A DNA stretch of 64,000 nucleotides, taken from assembly GCA_018657495.1 (NCBI GenBank), contig JABHXA010000003.1, positions 62,001-126,000 on the forward strand, in the 5' to 3' direction. Below are positions 42,922 through 51,340 of the stretch, in pieces; the stretch's first letter is position 1; the number at the start of each line of letters is the position of its first letter. This DNA is from Fidelibacterota bacterium. GTDB lineage: Bacteria > Fidelibacterota > Marinisomatia > SCGC-AAA003-L08 > JACNLC01. The notes beneath the pieces were generated by a model. That model saw nothing but the letters and a program-made list of their open reading frames with translations. It made no database searches and was not told the origin of the DNA. The translations under genes were made by a program, and so were the position numbers.

Positions 42922-43590
42922 TTATTCCTCCCTATCAATCCAACCATCTTTTAAATGAATAATTCTGCTGCCATATGCAGCCTTTTCTTCATCGTGGGTT
43001 ACCTGGATAATGGTTGTACCCTCCTCGTTAAGGGTTTTGAGCATTTTCATTATATCTTCACCCTGAGCTGAATTAAGATTACCGGTGGGCTCATCGGCAA
43101 GAATCACTTTGGGTTTAATGATCATGGCTCTCGCGATTCCAACAAGTTGTTGTTGCCCACCGGATAATTGATTTGGAAACAGATTTTTTTTGGCAACAAT
43201 ATTGAATCTATCCAATGCATCAGCAACAAGACTCTTTCGTTCTGATGATTTAACCTTTTTGTATAAAAGTGGAGTTTCAATATTTTCATACACTGTCATT
43301 TCATCAATAAGATGATAGGCCTGGAAAATAAAGCCAATGTTATTCTGATATAATTTAGTACGATTTTTTTCTTTTAGTGAAAAAACAGATTCACCTTTAA
43401 AAAAGTACTCACCACCTGTTGCATTATCCAGCATACCGATAATATGCATTAAAGTAGATTTTCCTGCACCGGATGGACCCATAATTGTAATGAACTCACC
43501 TTCTGAAACTTCAAGATTGATTTGCCTCAGCACCCACGTTTTTACAAAGTTATTAGAGTAATATTTCTCTATGTCTACCAGCTTAATCAT
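42922..43590 (-). CDS. MacB/LolD-type ABC ATPase with altered signature and D-loop
   Basis: 222 residues, ABC ATPase of the LolD/MacB/FtsE group. Walker A GPSGAGKST is at 38-46, Q-loop Gln90, signature LSGGQQQ at 142-148, Walker B ILADE at 163-167 and H-loop His199. Two places differ from the norm: the residue after the signature is Leu149 (LSGGQQQLVGIARA) where most members have Arg, and the D-loop reads TGNLNS with Asn173 instead of Asp. The other ATPase in this locus (61239-61928) is canonical at both. It should energise one or more of the six permeases upstream. A weak GAGAT precedes the ATG. Confidence 0.92.
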   Translation of the reverse strand: MIKLVDIEKYYSNNFVKTWVLRQINLEVSEGEFITIMGPSGAGKSTLMHIIGMLDNATGGEYFFKGESVFSLKEKNRTKLYQNNIGFIFQAYHLIDEMTVYENIETPLLYKKVKSSERKSLVADALDRFNIVAKKNLFPNQLSGGQQQLVGIARAMIIKPKVILADEPTGNLNSAQGEDIMKMLKTLNEEGTTIIQVTHDEEKAAYGSRIIHLKDGWIDREE

Positions 43591-43614
43591 TTGATATCTC
43601 TTTTATTTTTATTA

Positions 43615-44877
43615 TCAGATATTTGATCTTAATTTTTCCAAAGCTGCCAGTGAGCTGGGATATTCCGGATCGATTTCCAGTGCTTTCTTAAAATACTTAA
43701 TCGCTTTTTTCTTATCACCCCTATTCATATATGCTTCTCCGATACTGTCATATGGATTTACAGACTCAGGATACTCTGATATATTTAGTTTAAATATTTT
43801 TATAGCATCATCCCATTTATCACGATAGCTAAGATGGTAGCCAAGCATATTCAATTCAAACTCATTAAATTGATATTCCCCGGAATTTTCTAATTTTAGT
43901 TTCTTATATTCCTTAATTGCAGTTTTTAAACCATCTTCCATGTAAACATTTGTCATTCGTTCTGCAATGGATTTCAGGCCACTTGGTTCAACAGGATTGA
44001 GACCCCTGTCAATCACAGTAGTCCATGATCTTGTACTGGTAATGGGCCCATCTCCCCATTCATGAAAATCTTTTAGTAAATCCTTATCGACAACATTATC
44101 AACACTTTCGCCTGATGACAATGCTGTATTCACCAATTGATACGATTTAGTTATCATTTTATGATAATCTTTGAATTCCGATTTTGACAATACTGGTCCA
44201 TGACCGGCTATAATTGTTACATCCTTTGGCCAGGAATCGAGCAATGATTTGTGGATTTGAATAAACTTCTCGGCATTCCCACCGCCACCTGTGATGACTG
44301 CAGGGAATTGGTCTGAATAAAGCAAACCGCCCATGCATGCTATTTTTGAATCTTTGAAATAAACCAGCAAATCATTATGCGTATGTCCACCGGCAATAGG
44401 TCGTATTTGAACAATCTGGTTATTAAATTCCAAATTAAGATTCATTCCATCGGTAAGGGCAATCTGCGGGATATCGTCTGGATCGGACAGGGGAGTCAAT
44501 CCATAATATGCCCCGCTGATCGCGCCTAAAGCTTTTTCATGTATTATAATTGTGGCTTCACCAGACCACATAGTGTTACCGCCATAATGATCAGGATGAT
44601 TATGGGTGTTAATTATATATTTCACCTTCCCGGATCCAATCTTACTAATCTTCTCTTTAAATTCTTTGCTTGTCTGTTGAAATCCTGAGTCAACGATGAG
44701 TAATCCATCCTCTCCGCTGAAGACCAGGGAATTGACAGGGAAAGCGCCTGTTGATTCTACCAGGTAAAAGGAATCGTTCATTTTGGTAACTTTTACCTGT
44801 GATTTATTTTCCTCAGATTGTCCAATTATAAATGAGGAAAGTAACGCCACTGCTAATATGTTTAATCGTTTATTCAT
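43615..44877 (-). CDS. Secreted metallo-beta-lactamase-fold hydrolase with C-terminal TPR
   Basis: 420 residues with a signal peptide (about 1-20). The MBL metal motif is complete: HNHPDH at 92-97 (HxHxDH), then GGHTHND and GHGPVLSK further on, so two metals could bind. The C-terminal third has two or three TPR units (YHLSYRDKWDDAIKIFKLN, PYDSIGEAYMNRGDKKKAIKYFKKALEIDPE). The domain pair occurs in FCB bacteria; substrates could be esters, lactones or beta-lactams. It lies between the ankyrin/PD40 gene and the second ATPase, with AGGAG before its ATG, inside the ABC locus. Its position suggests a periplasmic enzyme acting on the exported compound. Confidence 0.85.
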   Translation of the reverse strand: MNKRLNILAVALLSSFIIGQSEENKSQVKVTKMNDSFYLVESTGAFPVNSLVFSGEDGLLIVDSGFQQTSKEFKEKISKIGSGKVKYIINTHNHPDHYGGNTMWSGEATIIIHEKALGAISGAYYGLTPLSDPDDIPQIALTDGMNLNLEFNNQIVQIRPIAGGHTHNDLLVYFKDSKIACMGGLLYSDQFPAVITGGGGNAEKFIQIHKSLLDSWPKDVTIIAGHGPVLSKSEFKDYHKMITKSYQLVNTALSSGESVDNVVDKDLLKDFHEWGDGPITSTRSWTTVIDRGLNPVEPSGLKSIAERMTNVYMEDGLKTAIKEYKKLKLENSGEYQFNEFELNMLGYHLSYRDKWDDAIKIFKLNISEYPESVNPYDSIGEAYMNRGDKKKAIKYFKKALEIDPEYPSSLAALEKLRSNI

Positions 44878-44881
44878 GGGT

Positions 44882-46492
44882 TTATTCTCCTTTATTTTGA
44901 GATCTTAGTATTTCTATGAAATTTGTATTTAACCAAAAAATATCGTTGGTTCCATAACGGTTGCTGGTAAAGAAAAAATATTTTCCATCGCGAGAAAACG
45001 AAGGACAGAACTCATGATATTCAGAATTTATTGTTTCTCCCAGATTTTGAGAATCTGACCATGTATCTTTATTTGTTTTGAAACTGATATATAAATCCCC
45101 ATTCCCATAAGTTTCTTTTTTACCGAATGAGGTATAGATGAGATATGAACCATCGGGAGAAACAAATGAATTATATTCAGCTTCTGCAGTATTAATATGG
45201 TCACCGGCACTGTGGGCTTTTAAATATTCTTCATTCTCTAATTTTGAGTAATAGATATCGTCATCTTTGGATGTGAAATAAATGGTGCCATCATCGGTCA
45301 TAGTTGGATAAAATACTCCCGAAAATGGATCACCCAATATTGATGGCAAACTCTGGTTTCCCTTTTCATCAAAAGTTGTAAACCACATATCCCATTCGGT
45401 GTTTTCTATTTTCATATTTGAGGGACGTTTGGAAATAAAATACAATTTTGATCCACTTTGATCTATAAAGGTTTCGGCATCCTCGTACTCACCGGAGAAC
45501 GGCGCTATTTTTGGTCTTGACCATCCAGAATTATCCTGTGAAGTTGTAAAAATGGTCATCTTCATTCCTGCTTTTCTCGAGTAGCGGGTAAAATATACTT
45601 GTGTTTGATCAGGGGAAAAACAAATGTCTCTTTCATCATGATCACTTTGAGAGATAATCCCGGGGGCAAATAACTCAGCGATTTCTCCCGGCGTAGTCTG
45701 TCCAAGATAATTTCCTTTTGGAATTTGTAATGTTGGTCTGTCTGGTTCAATTCCATAATCACGATATATCGCAGTCAATAAATCAAAATCATTTTGAAAT
45801 GCCACATCTGCCGGTGTTTTTCCAAAATAATCTGTCCGGGCGATTTCAACACCTTTGCCTTCAAGCATTTTTGTTAACTCAATCAAATTTCCTTCAGCAG
45901 CACTATGCAATAATGTACCGCCATCCTGTCTTTTTGAGTGGATAGAACAGCCGCTTTGTATTAGCAGATTTGCCAATCTCTCATGTGATATTGAACAGGC
46001 CTCATGCAGCAATTTTTCTCTAATTTTTGGAGCATCACTAATTTTGATTTCATGATCGAGAAGGATGTCGACAATCTCATGATGTTTATTAAAAACGGCA
46101 TAATACAGGGCGGTTTGTCCGTTATTATTTTTATGATTTATGTCAATTTCATATTGGATTAACAATTTAACTATCTTGAGATAACCGGCAAATGCAGCCC
46201 AATGAAGCGGGCTATCACCATCTAAATCAAATGTATTTGGAACCGCGCCGTTTTTTAGCAAATATTCTGCTATCTCGAAATGACCTCCATCTGCAGAAAA
46301 ATGAAGTGGAGTTGAGCTTCGGTAATCAGGTAAGTTGATAAATTCTGGATTTGCTTTTAATATCGTTTTTAGATTTTCAAAATCACCATTCCATGCAGAC
46401 TCGTGTATCTCGGCGGTTAGGCAAATTCCAATAGCCAGGATGACAATTATTTTATTTAAAATTTGTCTCAATGTAGATCCGCCTTTATTCAT
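44882..46492 (-). CDS. Secreted ankyrin-repeat/PD40 beta-propeller protein
   Basis: 536 residues from the ATG at 46492, which overlaps the previous permease's stop (ATGAATAA). A signal peptide (about 8-27) is followed by six or so ankyrin repeats (about 35-245, e.g. SSTPLHFSADGGHFEIAEYLL and DSPLHWAAFAGYLKIVKLL). A WD40-like PD40 propeller makes up the second half (about 265-530, with RDICFSPDQTQVYFTRYS, DGTIYFTSKDDDIYYS, and a last SRDGKYFFFTSNRYG). PD40 domains resemble TolB and bind proteins or glycans. A fusion of the two is uncommon, and its place within an ABC permease array is notable. No enzymatic residues seen. Confidence 0.85.
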   Translation of the reverse strand: MNKGGSTLRQILNKIIVILAIGICLTAEIHESAWNGDFENLKTILKANPEFINLPDYRSSTPLHFSADGGHFEIAEYLLKNGAVPNTFDLDGDSPLHWAAFAGYLKIVKLLIQYEIDINHKNNNGQTALYYAVFNKHHEIVDILLDHEIKISDAPKIREKLLHEACSISHERLANLLIQSGCSIHSKRQDGGTLLHSAAEGNLIELTKMLEGKGVEIARTDYFGKTPADVAFQNDFDLLTAIYRDYGIEPDRPTLQIPKGNYLGQTTPGEIAELFAPGIISQSDHDERDICFSPDQTQVYFTRYSRKAGMKMTIFTTSQDNSGWSRPKIAPFSGEYEDAETFIDQSGSKLYFISKRPSNMKIENTEWDMWFTTFDEKGNQSLPSILGDPFSGVFYPTMTDDGTIYFTSKDDDIYYSKLENEEYLKAHSAGDHINTAEAEYNSFVSPDGSYLIYTSFGKKETYGNGDLYISFKTNKDTWSDSQNLGETINSEYHEFCPSFSRDGKYFFFTSNRYGTNDIFWLNTNFIEILRSQNKGE

Positions 46493-48902
46493 ACCGAAGC
46501 GCATTACTAGGATTCATGCTTGCAGCTCGCCATGTTAATATTAATACGGTAAAGACGGCGATAATCATCGCTAAAATACTGGCAATAAGAAAAGGGAGGA
46601 TGTCAACATTGATTCGATAAGCAAAACTTTCCAGCCATTGATTTGAAAAATACCAGGCAAGAGGCCAGGCAATTATATTCGAGATTGCCACCCATTTTAT
46701 AAAATCATAGACTAATAGCACAATAATATTCATGGTGGATGCACCCACCACTTTACGCACACCAATCTCTTTTATTCTCTGTGTGGTTGAATGACTGGCC
46801 AAACCAAATAATCCAAGACAAGCAATAAATATCGCTATGGCAGAAAATACATTCACAATCTTTGTCGTCGTCAGATCTCTTCGATACATAGCATCAAACT
46901 CTTCATCCATAAAACCATATACAAATGGATGCTCTGGAAATACTTCATGCCATTTCTCTTCCACATATATAAGTGCATCCTGTGTATTGCCTTGTTTAAT
47001 GCGGGCGGTGAGAATTCCTCCCTGATCTTCAGGGATTAGATATAGAACTACCGGTTCGATATTCTGGTGTAAACCCAAATAATGAAAATCTTTTACAATT
47101 CCAACAATCTCTGATCCAGTTGAATCATTATCACCAAAGAAAATTTTCTTATCAAGGGGATTGTCCCATCCTAGTTGATTTACCGCCGTTTCGTTAATCA
47201 TAACAACATTGCTGCTATCTGTATCCCTATCTGATTGAAAATTTCGACCCTCAACGATTTCCATTCCCAATGTCGGCAATGTGCCGTAGCCCACACCTAA
47301 TATACTCCAAATCCATATATCTTCTTCTGTTGACCCTTCTGGCTGAAGTCCTGTTCTGCCAAAGGTTCTTCCCGGAACATTCCCTGAAACCGCCGCAGAC
47401 ATAATGGAGCTGTGTTTTTCGAGTTCATCCCGCAAATGAGGTAACCCTTCAGACATGCTATTATCAAAAGTATCCAGGAGAAGGACTTGTTCTCTATCAT
47501 ATCCCAGGTCCTTATTCTGAATGAAGCTCATCTGCTTTTGGACAAATAATGTCAGGCATACAAGGGCGATTGATAATGAAAACTGGCTGACTACCAATAT
47601 TTTTCTCAGATTATTACCTCTTCTGCCATATTTATATTCGCCTTTTAAAACTTCAGAGGGACTGAATTTTGACAGCACAAATGCTGGATACAAACCTGAC
47701 ATAACTCCTACAACAATCAGCATGATAATCATTGACATCAATAGTGTTGGATTGTCAATTATATTTAAACTCAATACGCCTTCCCGGATGCTGTTTACCC
47801 ATATAAGAGCGCCTTCTATTAATAAACCGGCAAAGATAAGGGATATAAATGTTATTAAAATGGATTCGCTTAAAAACTGGAATACAAGTTGTTTTCTAGA
47901 GGAACCAACAACTTTTCTCAATCCTACTTCTTTTGCCCGTTTGACACTTCTTGCAGTTGAGAGATTCATGTAATTCACAGATGCAATCAGGAGAATAAGG
48001 AATGCAATTGCTGAAAATATATAAATATTTTTAATGTCGCCCTTATTCTGCACAGAGTCAAATATGATATCTGTTGAATATAAATGGACATTATTCAAAG
48101 GCTGAAGAGTAATTTCAAAATTTTCTCCAACACCCTGTTCATACGTAAATGCCGTGAATTTTTCATCAAATCCCGTTACATCGACATTCTGGTTAAAACG
48201 AACATATGTTGGCATGGCAATCATGCGCCAGGTTTCTAACCAGATAGGCCGCATAGAATCTTCAGGCTGATTTGAAATGGCAATTGATCGTACAGTTTCA
48301 ATTGATCCCAAAGCGTCAAAACTTAGATGGGTATTATGGGGCAAGTCTTCAATAATACCAGTTACAATCATATCCTGATCACCGCCTGTTGACAGTGTTT
48401 TGCCCATGGCGTTTTCTTCACCAAATATATTTTTTGCCAATGATTCTGTCAAAATTAGGGAATAGGGGGTTAAAAGAGCTGTTTCCTTATTTCCTTCAAT
48501 TAATTTATAATTAAATAATTCAAAGAAATTTGTATCTGCATTTCTGAGGTTTTCAGCGAATATACCGGTATTATCTCCATACTTTAGTAAAGTCTGTCTA
48601 CCGCCGGTTAATCTTACTGCCCCTTTTACTTCAGGAAAGTTTTCGGGAAGTGCTGGACCAAGCGGCGGCATGGTAATGCCAACTCGCTGGGCATTCGTGC
48701 CAAGTGCCTTATCAATTGTGAGTACTCGATAGATAGAACTGGGATCGTTGTGCATTTCTTCAAATGATATTTCGTCCTGTATAAAGAGAAATATGACGGT
48801 GCACGCAGTCATTCCAATGGCAAGACCAATTATATTAATAAGTGAAAAGCTAAAATTTCTGGTTAGATTTCTGTAGGCAATTTTAATATAATTTTTTATC
48901 AT
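46485..48902 (-). CDS. Duplicated MacB/FtsX-type ABC permease, sixth of six
   Basis: 805 residues. Architecture: transmembrane helix (about 20-42), periplasmic MacB_PCD domain, FtsX domain with three helices (about 285-405), a further helix (about 430-450), a second PCD, and a second FtsX (about 690-805). It therefore carries both halves of a dimeric MacB-like permease in one chain. It starts MIKNYIKIAYRNL and ends SNALRYE, matching the other five. GGAG precedes the ATG. The middle helix pair includes SVKRAKEVGLRKVVGSSR, the cytoplasmic coupling region that contacts the ATPase. Confidence 0.92.
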   Translation of the reverse strand: MIKNYIKIAYRNLTRNFSFSLINIIGLAIGMTACTVIFLFIQDEISFEEMHNDPSSIYRVLTIDKALGTNAQRVGITMPPLGPALPENFPEVKGAVRLTGGRQTLLKYGDNTGIFAENLRNADTNFFELFNYKLIEGNKETALLTPYSLILTESLAKNIFGEENAMGKTLSTGGDQDMIVTGIIEDLPHNTHLSFDALGSIETVRSIAISNQPEDSMRPIWLETWRMIAMPTYVRFNQNVDVTGFDEKFTAFTYEQGVGENFEITLQPLNNVHLYSTDIIFDSVQNKGDIKNIYIFSAIAFLILLIASVNYMNLSTARSVKRAKEVGLRKVVGSSRKQLVFQFLSESILITFISLIFAGLLIEGALIWVNSIREGVLSLNIIDNPTLLMSMIIMLIVVGVMSGLYPAFVLSKFSPSEVLKGEYKYGRRGNNLRKILVVSQFSLSIALVCLTLFVQKQMSFIQNKDLGYDREQVLLLDTFDNSMSEGLPHLRDELEKHSSIMSAAVSGNVPGRTFGRTGLQPEGSTEEDIWIWSILGVGYGTLPTLGMEIVEGRNFQSDRDTDSSNVVMINETAVNQLGWDNPLDKKIFFGDNDSTGSEIVGIVKDFHYLGLHQNIEPVVLYLIPEDQGGILTARIKQGNTQDALIYVEEKWHEVFPEHPFVYGFMDEEFDAMYRRDLTTTKIVNVFSAIAIFIACLGLFGLASHSTTQRIKEIGVRKVVGASTMNIIVLLVYDFIKWVAISNIIAWPLAWYFSNQWLESFAYRINVDILPFLIASILAMIIAVFTVLILTWRAASMNPSNALRYE

Positions 48903-48932
48903 TCTTATTTACTCCACAAATTAATTTTTTGA

Positions 48933-51326
48933 TTACTCATATCTTAATGATCTAATTGGATTTGCGATCGCTGCTTTAATGGACTGATAACTGACTGTAA
49001 TCATCGAAATAATTAATGCCAGAACACCTGCGAAGAGAAAAACCCATATACTCATTTCAATTCGGTAGGCAAAATTCTGTAACCATTTATTCATAATAAA
49101 CCAGGCAACCGGCCATGCTGCCACATTGGCCAAAATAACCCAACGGGTGAACTCCATTGAAAGTAATCCCACAATATGACCAACAGATGCCCCCAATGTT
49201 TTTCTGATACCGATTTCCTTTATTCTTCTTTCCGTAGAAAAGGAAGCCAATCCAAAAAGACCTAAACAGGCTATAATGATGGCAAGGCTGGTAAAGTAAA
49301 TAAAGATCTTTCCAAGATTCTGGTCGTTTTGATGAATCTGATCAAATCTGTCATCTAAAAAATGGTAATCAAATGGGAGGGCAGGAGCTAAATCTGACCA
49401 TTTATCTTTAATTCGATCAATAGTTGCATATACACCCCCTGACTCAAGTCGAATTGATAAAAACTGTTCACCTTCATCTAAAAGAAAAATAGCAAAGGGT
49501 TCAATAGCATCTCTGAGTGAATTCACATGAAAATCATCAACAACACCAATGACGGTATATGCAACATTCTCATCAGAGCCATGGCTTGGTCTATTCAAAG
49601 TTTTTCCGATTGATTCATCCCAACCTAAATCCCGTCTGGCTGTTTCATTTATGATAACCGCTTGTGAATCAGTTGATCGTTCTTTTTCAAAATTCCTGCC
49701 ATCAGTGATTTTCATTTTATATGTATCTAGGAATTTATTGTCGATTCTCATTGTTTTAAAAAGCCATGGTTTTTCCTGGCTATAACCTTCCGGGAACATT
49801 CCAAATCCTTCGCTGGAACCTGCAGAGGGGTAATTTGATGAGTTACTCACACTTAAAACACCAGGGATTTTTTCAATTACCTGCATTATAGCAGCAGATG
49901 ATTCAACCACCTCTTCGTTATTTAATGGTAAGATGAGCATGTGTTCCTTATCAAAACCAAGATTTTTATTCTGGAAATACTGTAGTTGCTGATAAATCAC
50001 CGCAGTTGATGCAATGAGGGTAATTGAGATGAAAAATTGCAATAGTACAAGGGCATTTCTGATCCCTGATTTGCTTTTCCCCTGGTTTAATGTGCCTTTC
50101 ATTATTGGGATTGGGTCAAATGATGATAAATAAAAGGCTGGATAACTGCCTGCAAAAACACCCGTCAATAGGATAAATAGGAAAACAATTATTCCATAGT
50201 TTGCATTGTTAACAAATTCAAGGGATAATTCCTTTCCAAGGATAGAGTTGAAAACGGGTAAAAATAACTCTATAAGGCCCAAAGCAATAAATGAAGCTAT
50301 TAATGTTAGAATGAGCGATTCTCCAAGAAACTGGATCATCACCTTTCCCCTATCTGCCCCCATTACCTTTCTCATGCCAATTTCAAGAGCCCGGTTCATC
50401 GATCTGGATGTGGTCAAATTCATAAAGTTGATGCATGCAATAAGTAGTAGAAAAAGAGCGATTGCCGTAAATGTATAAATGTAAAAAATGCTGCTTTTGG
50501 AACCAATATCATAATCCAGGTCTGAATACAGGTGGATATCTTTAACCGGCTGCAATCTGAGAAGAAGCTCAATACCATGCTCTTCAAGATTTAAACCTGT
50601 TTTTTCCTGAACCAACAGGGATAATTTTTCATTCAGTTCATCGATATTGCTATTATTTTCGAGTTTTACATATGTATAAATTCCAATGGAGGTCCATTCG
50701 GAAAATTCCTCTGTAGGTAAAGATGATAATGAGCATAAAGCATCAAACTCGAGATGTGAATTTGTTGGTGGATTATCGACAATTCCTGTTACCGTGTAAT
50801 CGTCTTGACCGTTAAATGTTAAAATTTTTCCAATAGGATCGTTCTCGCCAAAATATTTTTTAGCAAGTTTATCGGTTAATACAATTGTATTTGGGGCAAC
50901 AAGCATGGAATTAACATCGCCCATAAGCACATTGTGAGAAAATATATTAAAAAATTCCTCACCAGCAAAATATACATTTTCTTCAAAGAACTGCATATTT
51001 TCAAAGCTTAGAATTGTTCTATCTTGCGATGGTCTTATTCTCACACTATTCAAAACTTCGGGAAATTTTTCTTTTGCTGCAGGACCTAAGGGTTTCATTG
51101 AAACGGCATAGTTCACATCCTGACCATTTATTTCACCAATGACATAAACCCGATACAGATTTTCTGAATCCTTATGAAAATCATCATAACTCAATTCATG
51201 AATTACATAAATTGAAATTAGTATACAGCAGGCGATTCCAACAGCAAGTCCAAATACATTTATAAAGGTATATCCTTTACTTGTCCAAATATTTCTTATC
51301 GCAATTTTTAAATAATTTTTAAACAT
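48933..51326 (-). CDS. Duplicated MacB/FtsX-type ABC permease, fifth of six
   Basis: 797 residues with the same eight-helix, two-PCD plan. It starts MFKNYLKIAIRNIW, its first coupling region reads RALEIGMRKVMGADR and its second RRIKEIGIRKTLGASV, and it ends IRSLRYE. GGAG lies four bases before the ATG, 14 bp after the preceding permease. Its periplasmic domains differ clearly from the other copies by eye, which would fit different partners or cargos, while the helices and ends are alike. Confidence 0.92.
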   Translation of the reverse strand: MFKNYLKIAIRNIWTSKGYTFINVFGLAVGIACCILISIYVIHELSYDDFHKDSENLYRVYVIGEINGQDVNYAVSMKPLGPAAKEKFPEVLNSVRIRPSQDRTILSFENMQFFEENVYFAGEEFFNIFSHNVLMGDVNSMLVAPNTIVLTDKLAKKYFGENDPIGKILTFNGQDDYTVTGIVDNPPTNSHLEFDALCSLSSLPTEEFSEWTSIGIYTYVKLENNSNIDELNEKLSLLVQEKTGLNLEEHGIELLLRLQPVKDIHLYSDLDYDIGSKSSIFYIYTFTAIALFLLLIACINFMNLTTSRSMNRALEIGMRKVMGADRGKVMIQFLGESLILTLIASFIALGLIELFLPVFNSILGKELSLEFVNNANYGIIVFLFILLTGVFAGSYPAFYLSSFDPIPIMKGTLNQGKSKSGIRNALVLLQFFISITLIASTAVIYQQLQYFQNKNLGFDKEHMLILPLNNEEVVESSAAIMQVIEKIPGVLSVSNSSNYPSAGSSEGFGMFPEGYSQEKPWLFKTMRIDNKFLDTYKMKITDGRNFEKERSTDSQAVIINETARRDLGWDESIGKTLNRPSHGSDENVAYTVIGVVDDFHVNSLRDAIEPFAIFLLDEGEQFLSIRLESGGVYATIDRIKDKWSDLAPALPFDYHFLDDRFDQIHQNDQNLGKIFIYFTSLAIIIACLGLFGLASFSTERRIKEIGIRKTLGASVGHIVGLLSMEFTRWVILANVAAWPVAWFIMNKWLQNFAYRIEMSIWVFLFAGVLALIISMITVSYQSIKAAIANPIRSLRYE

Positions 51327-51340
51327 GTAGCTCCAGTTTG

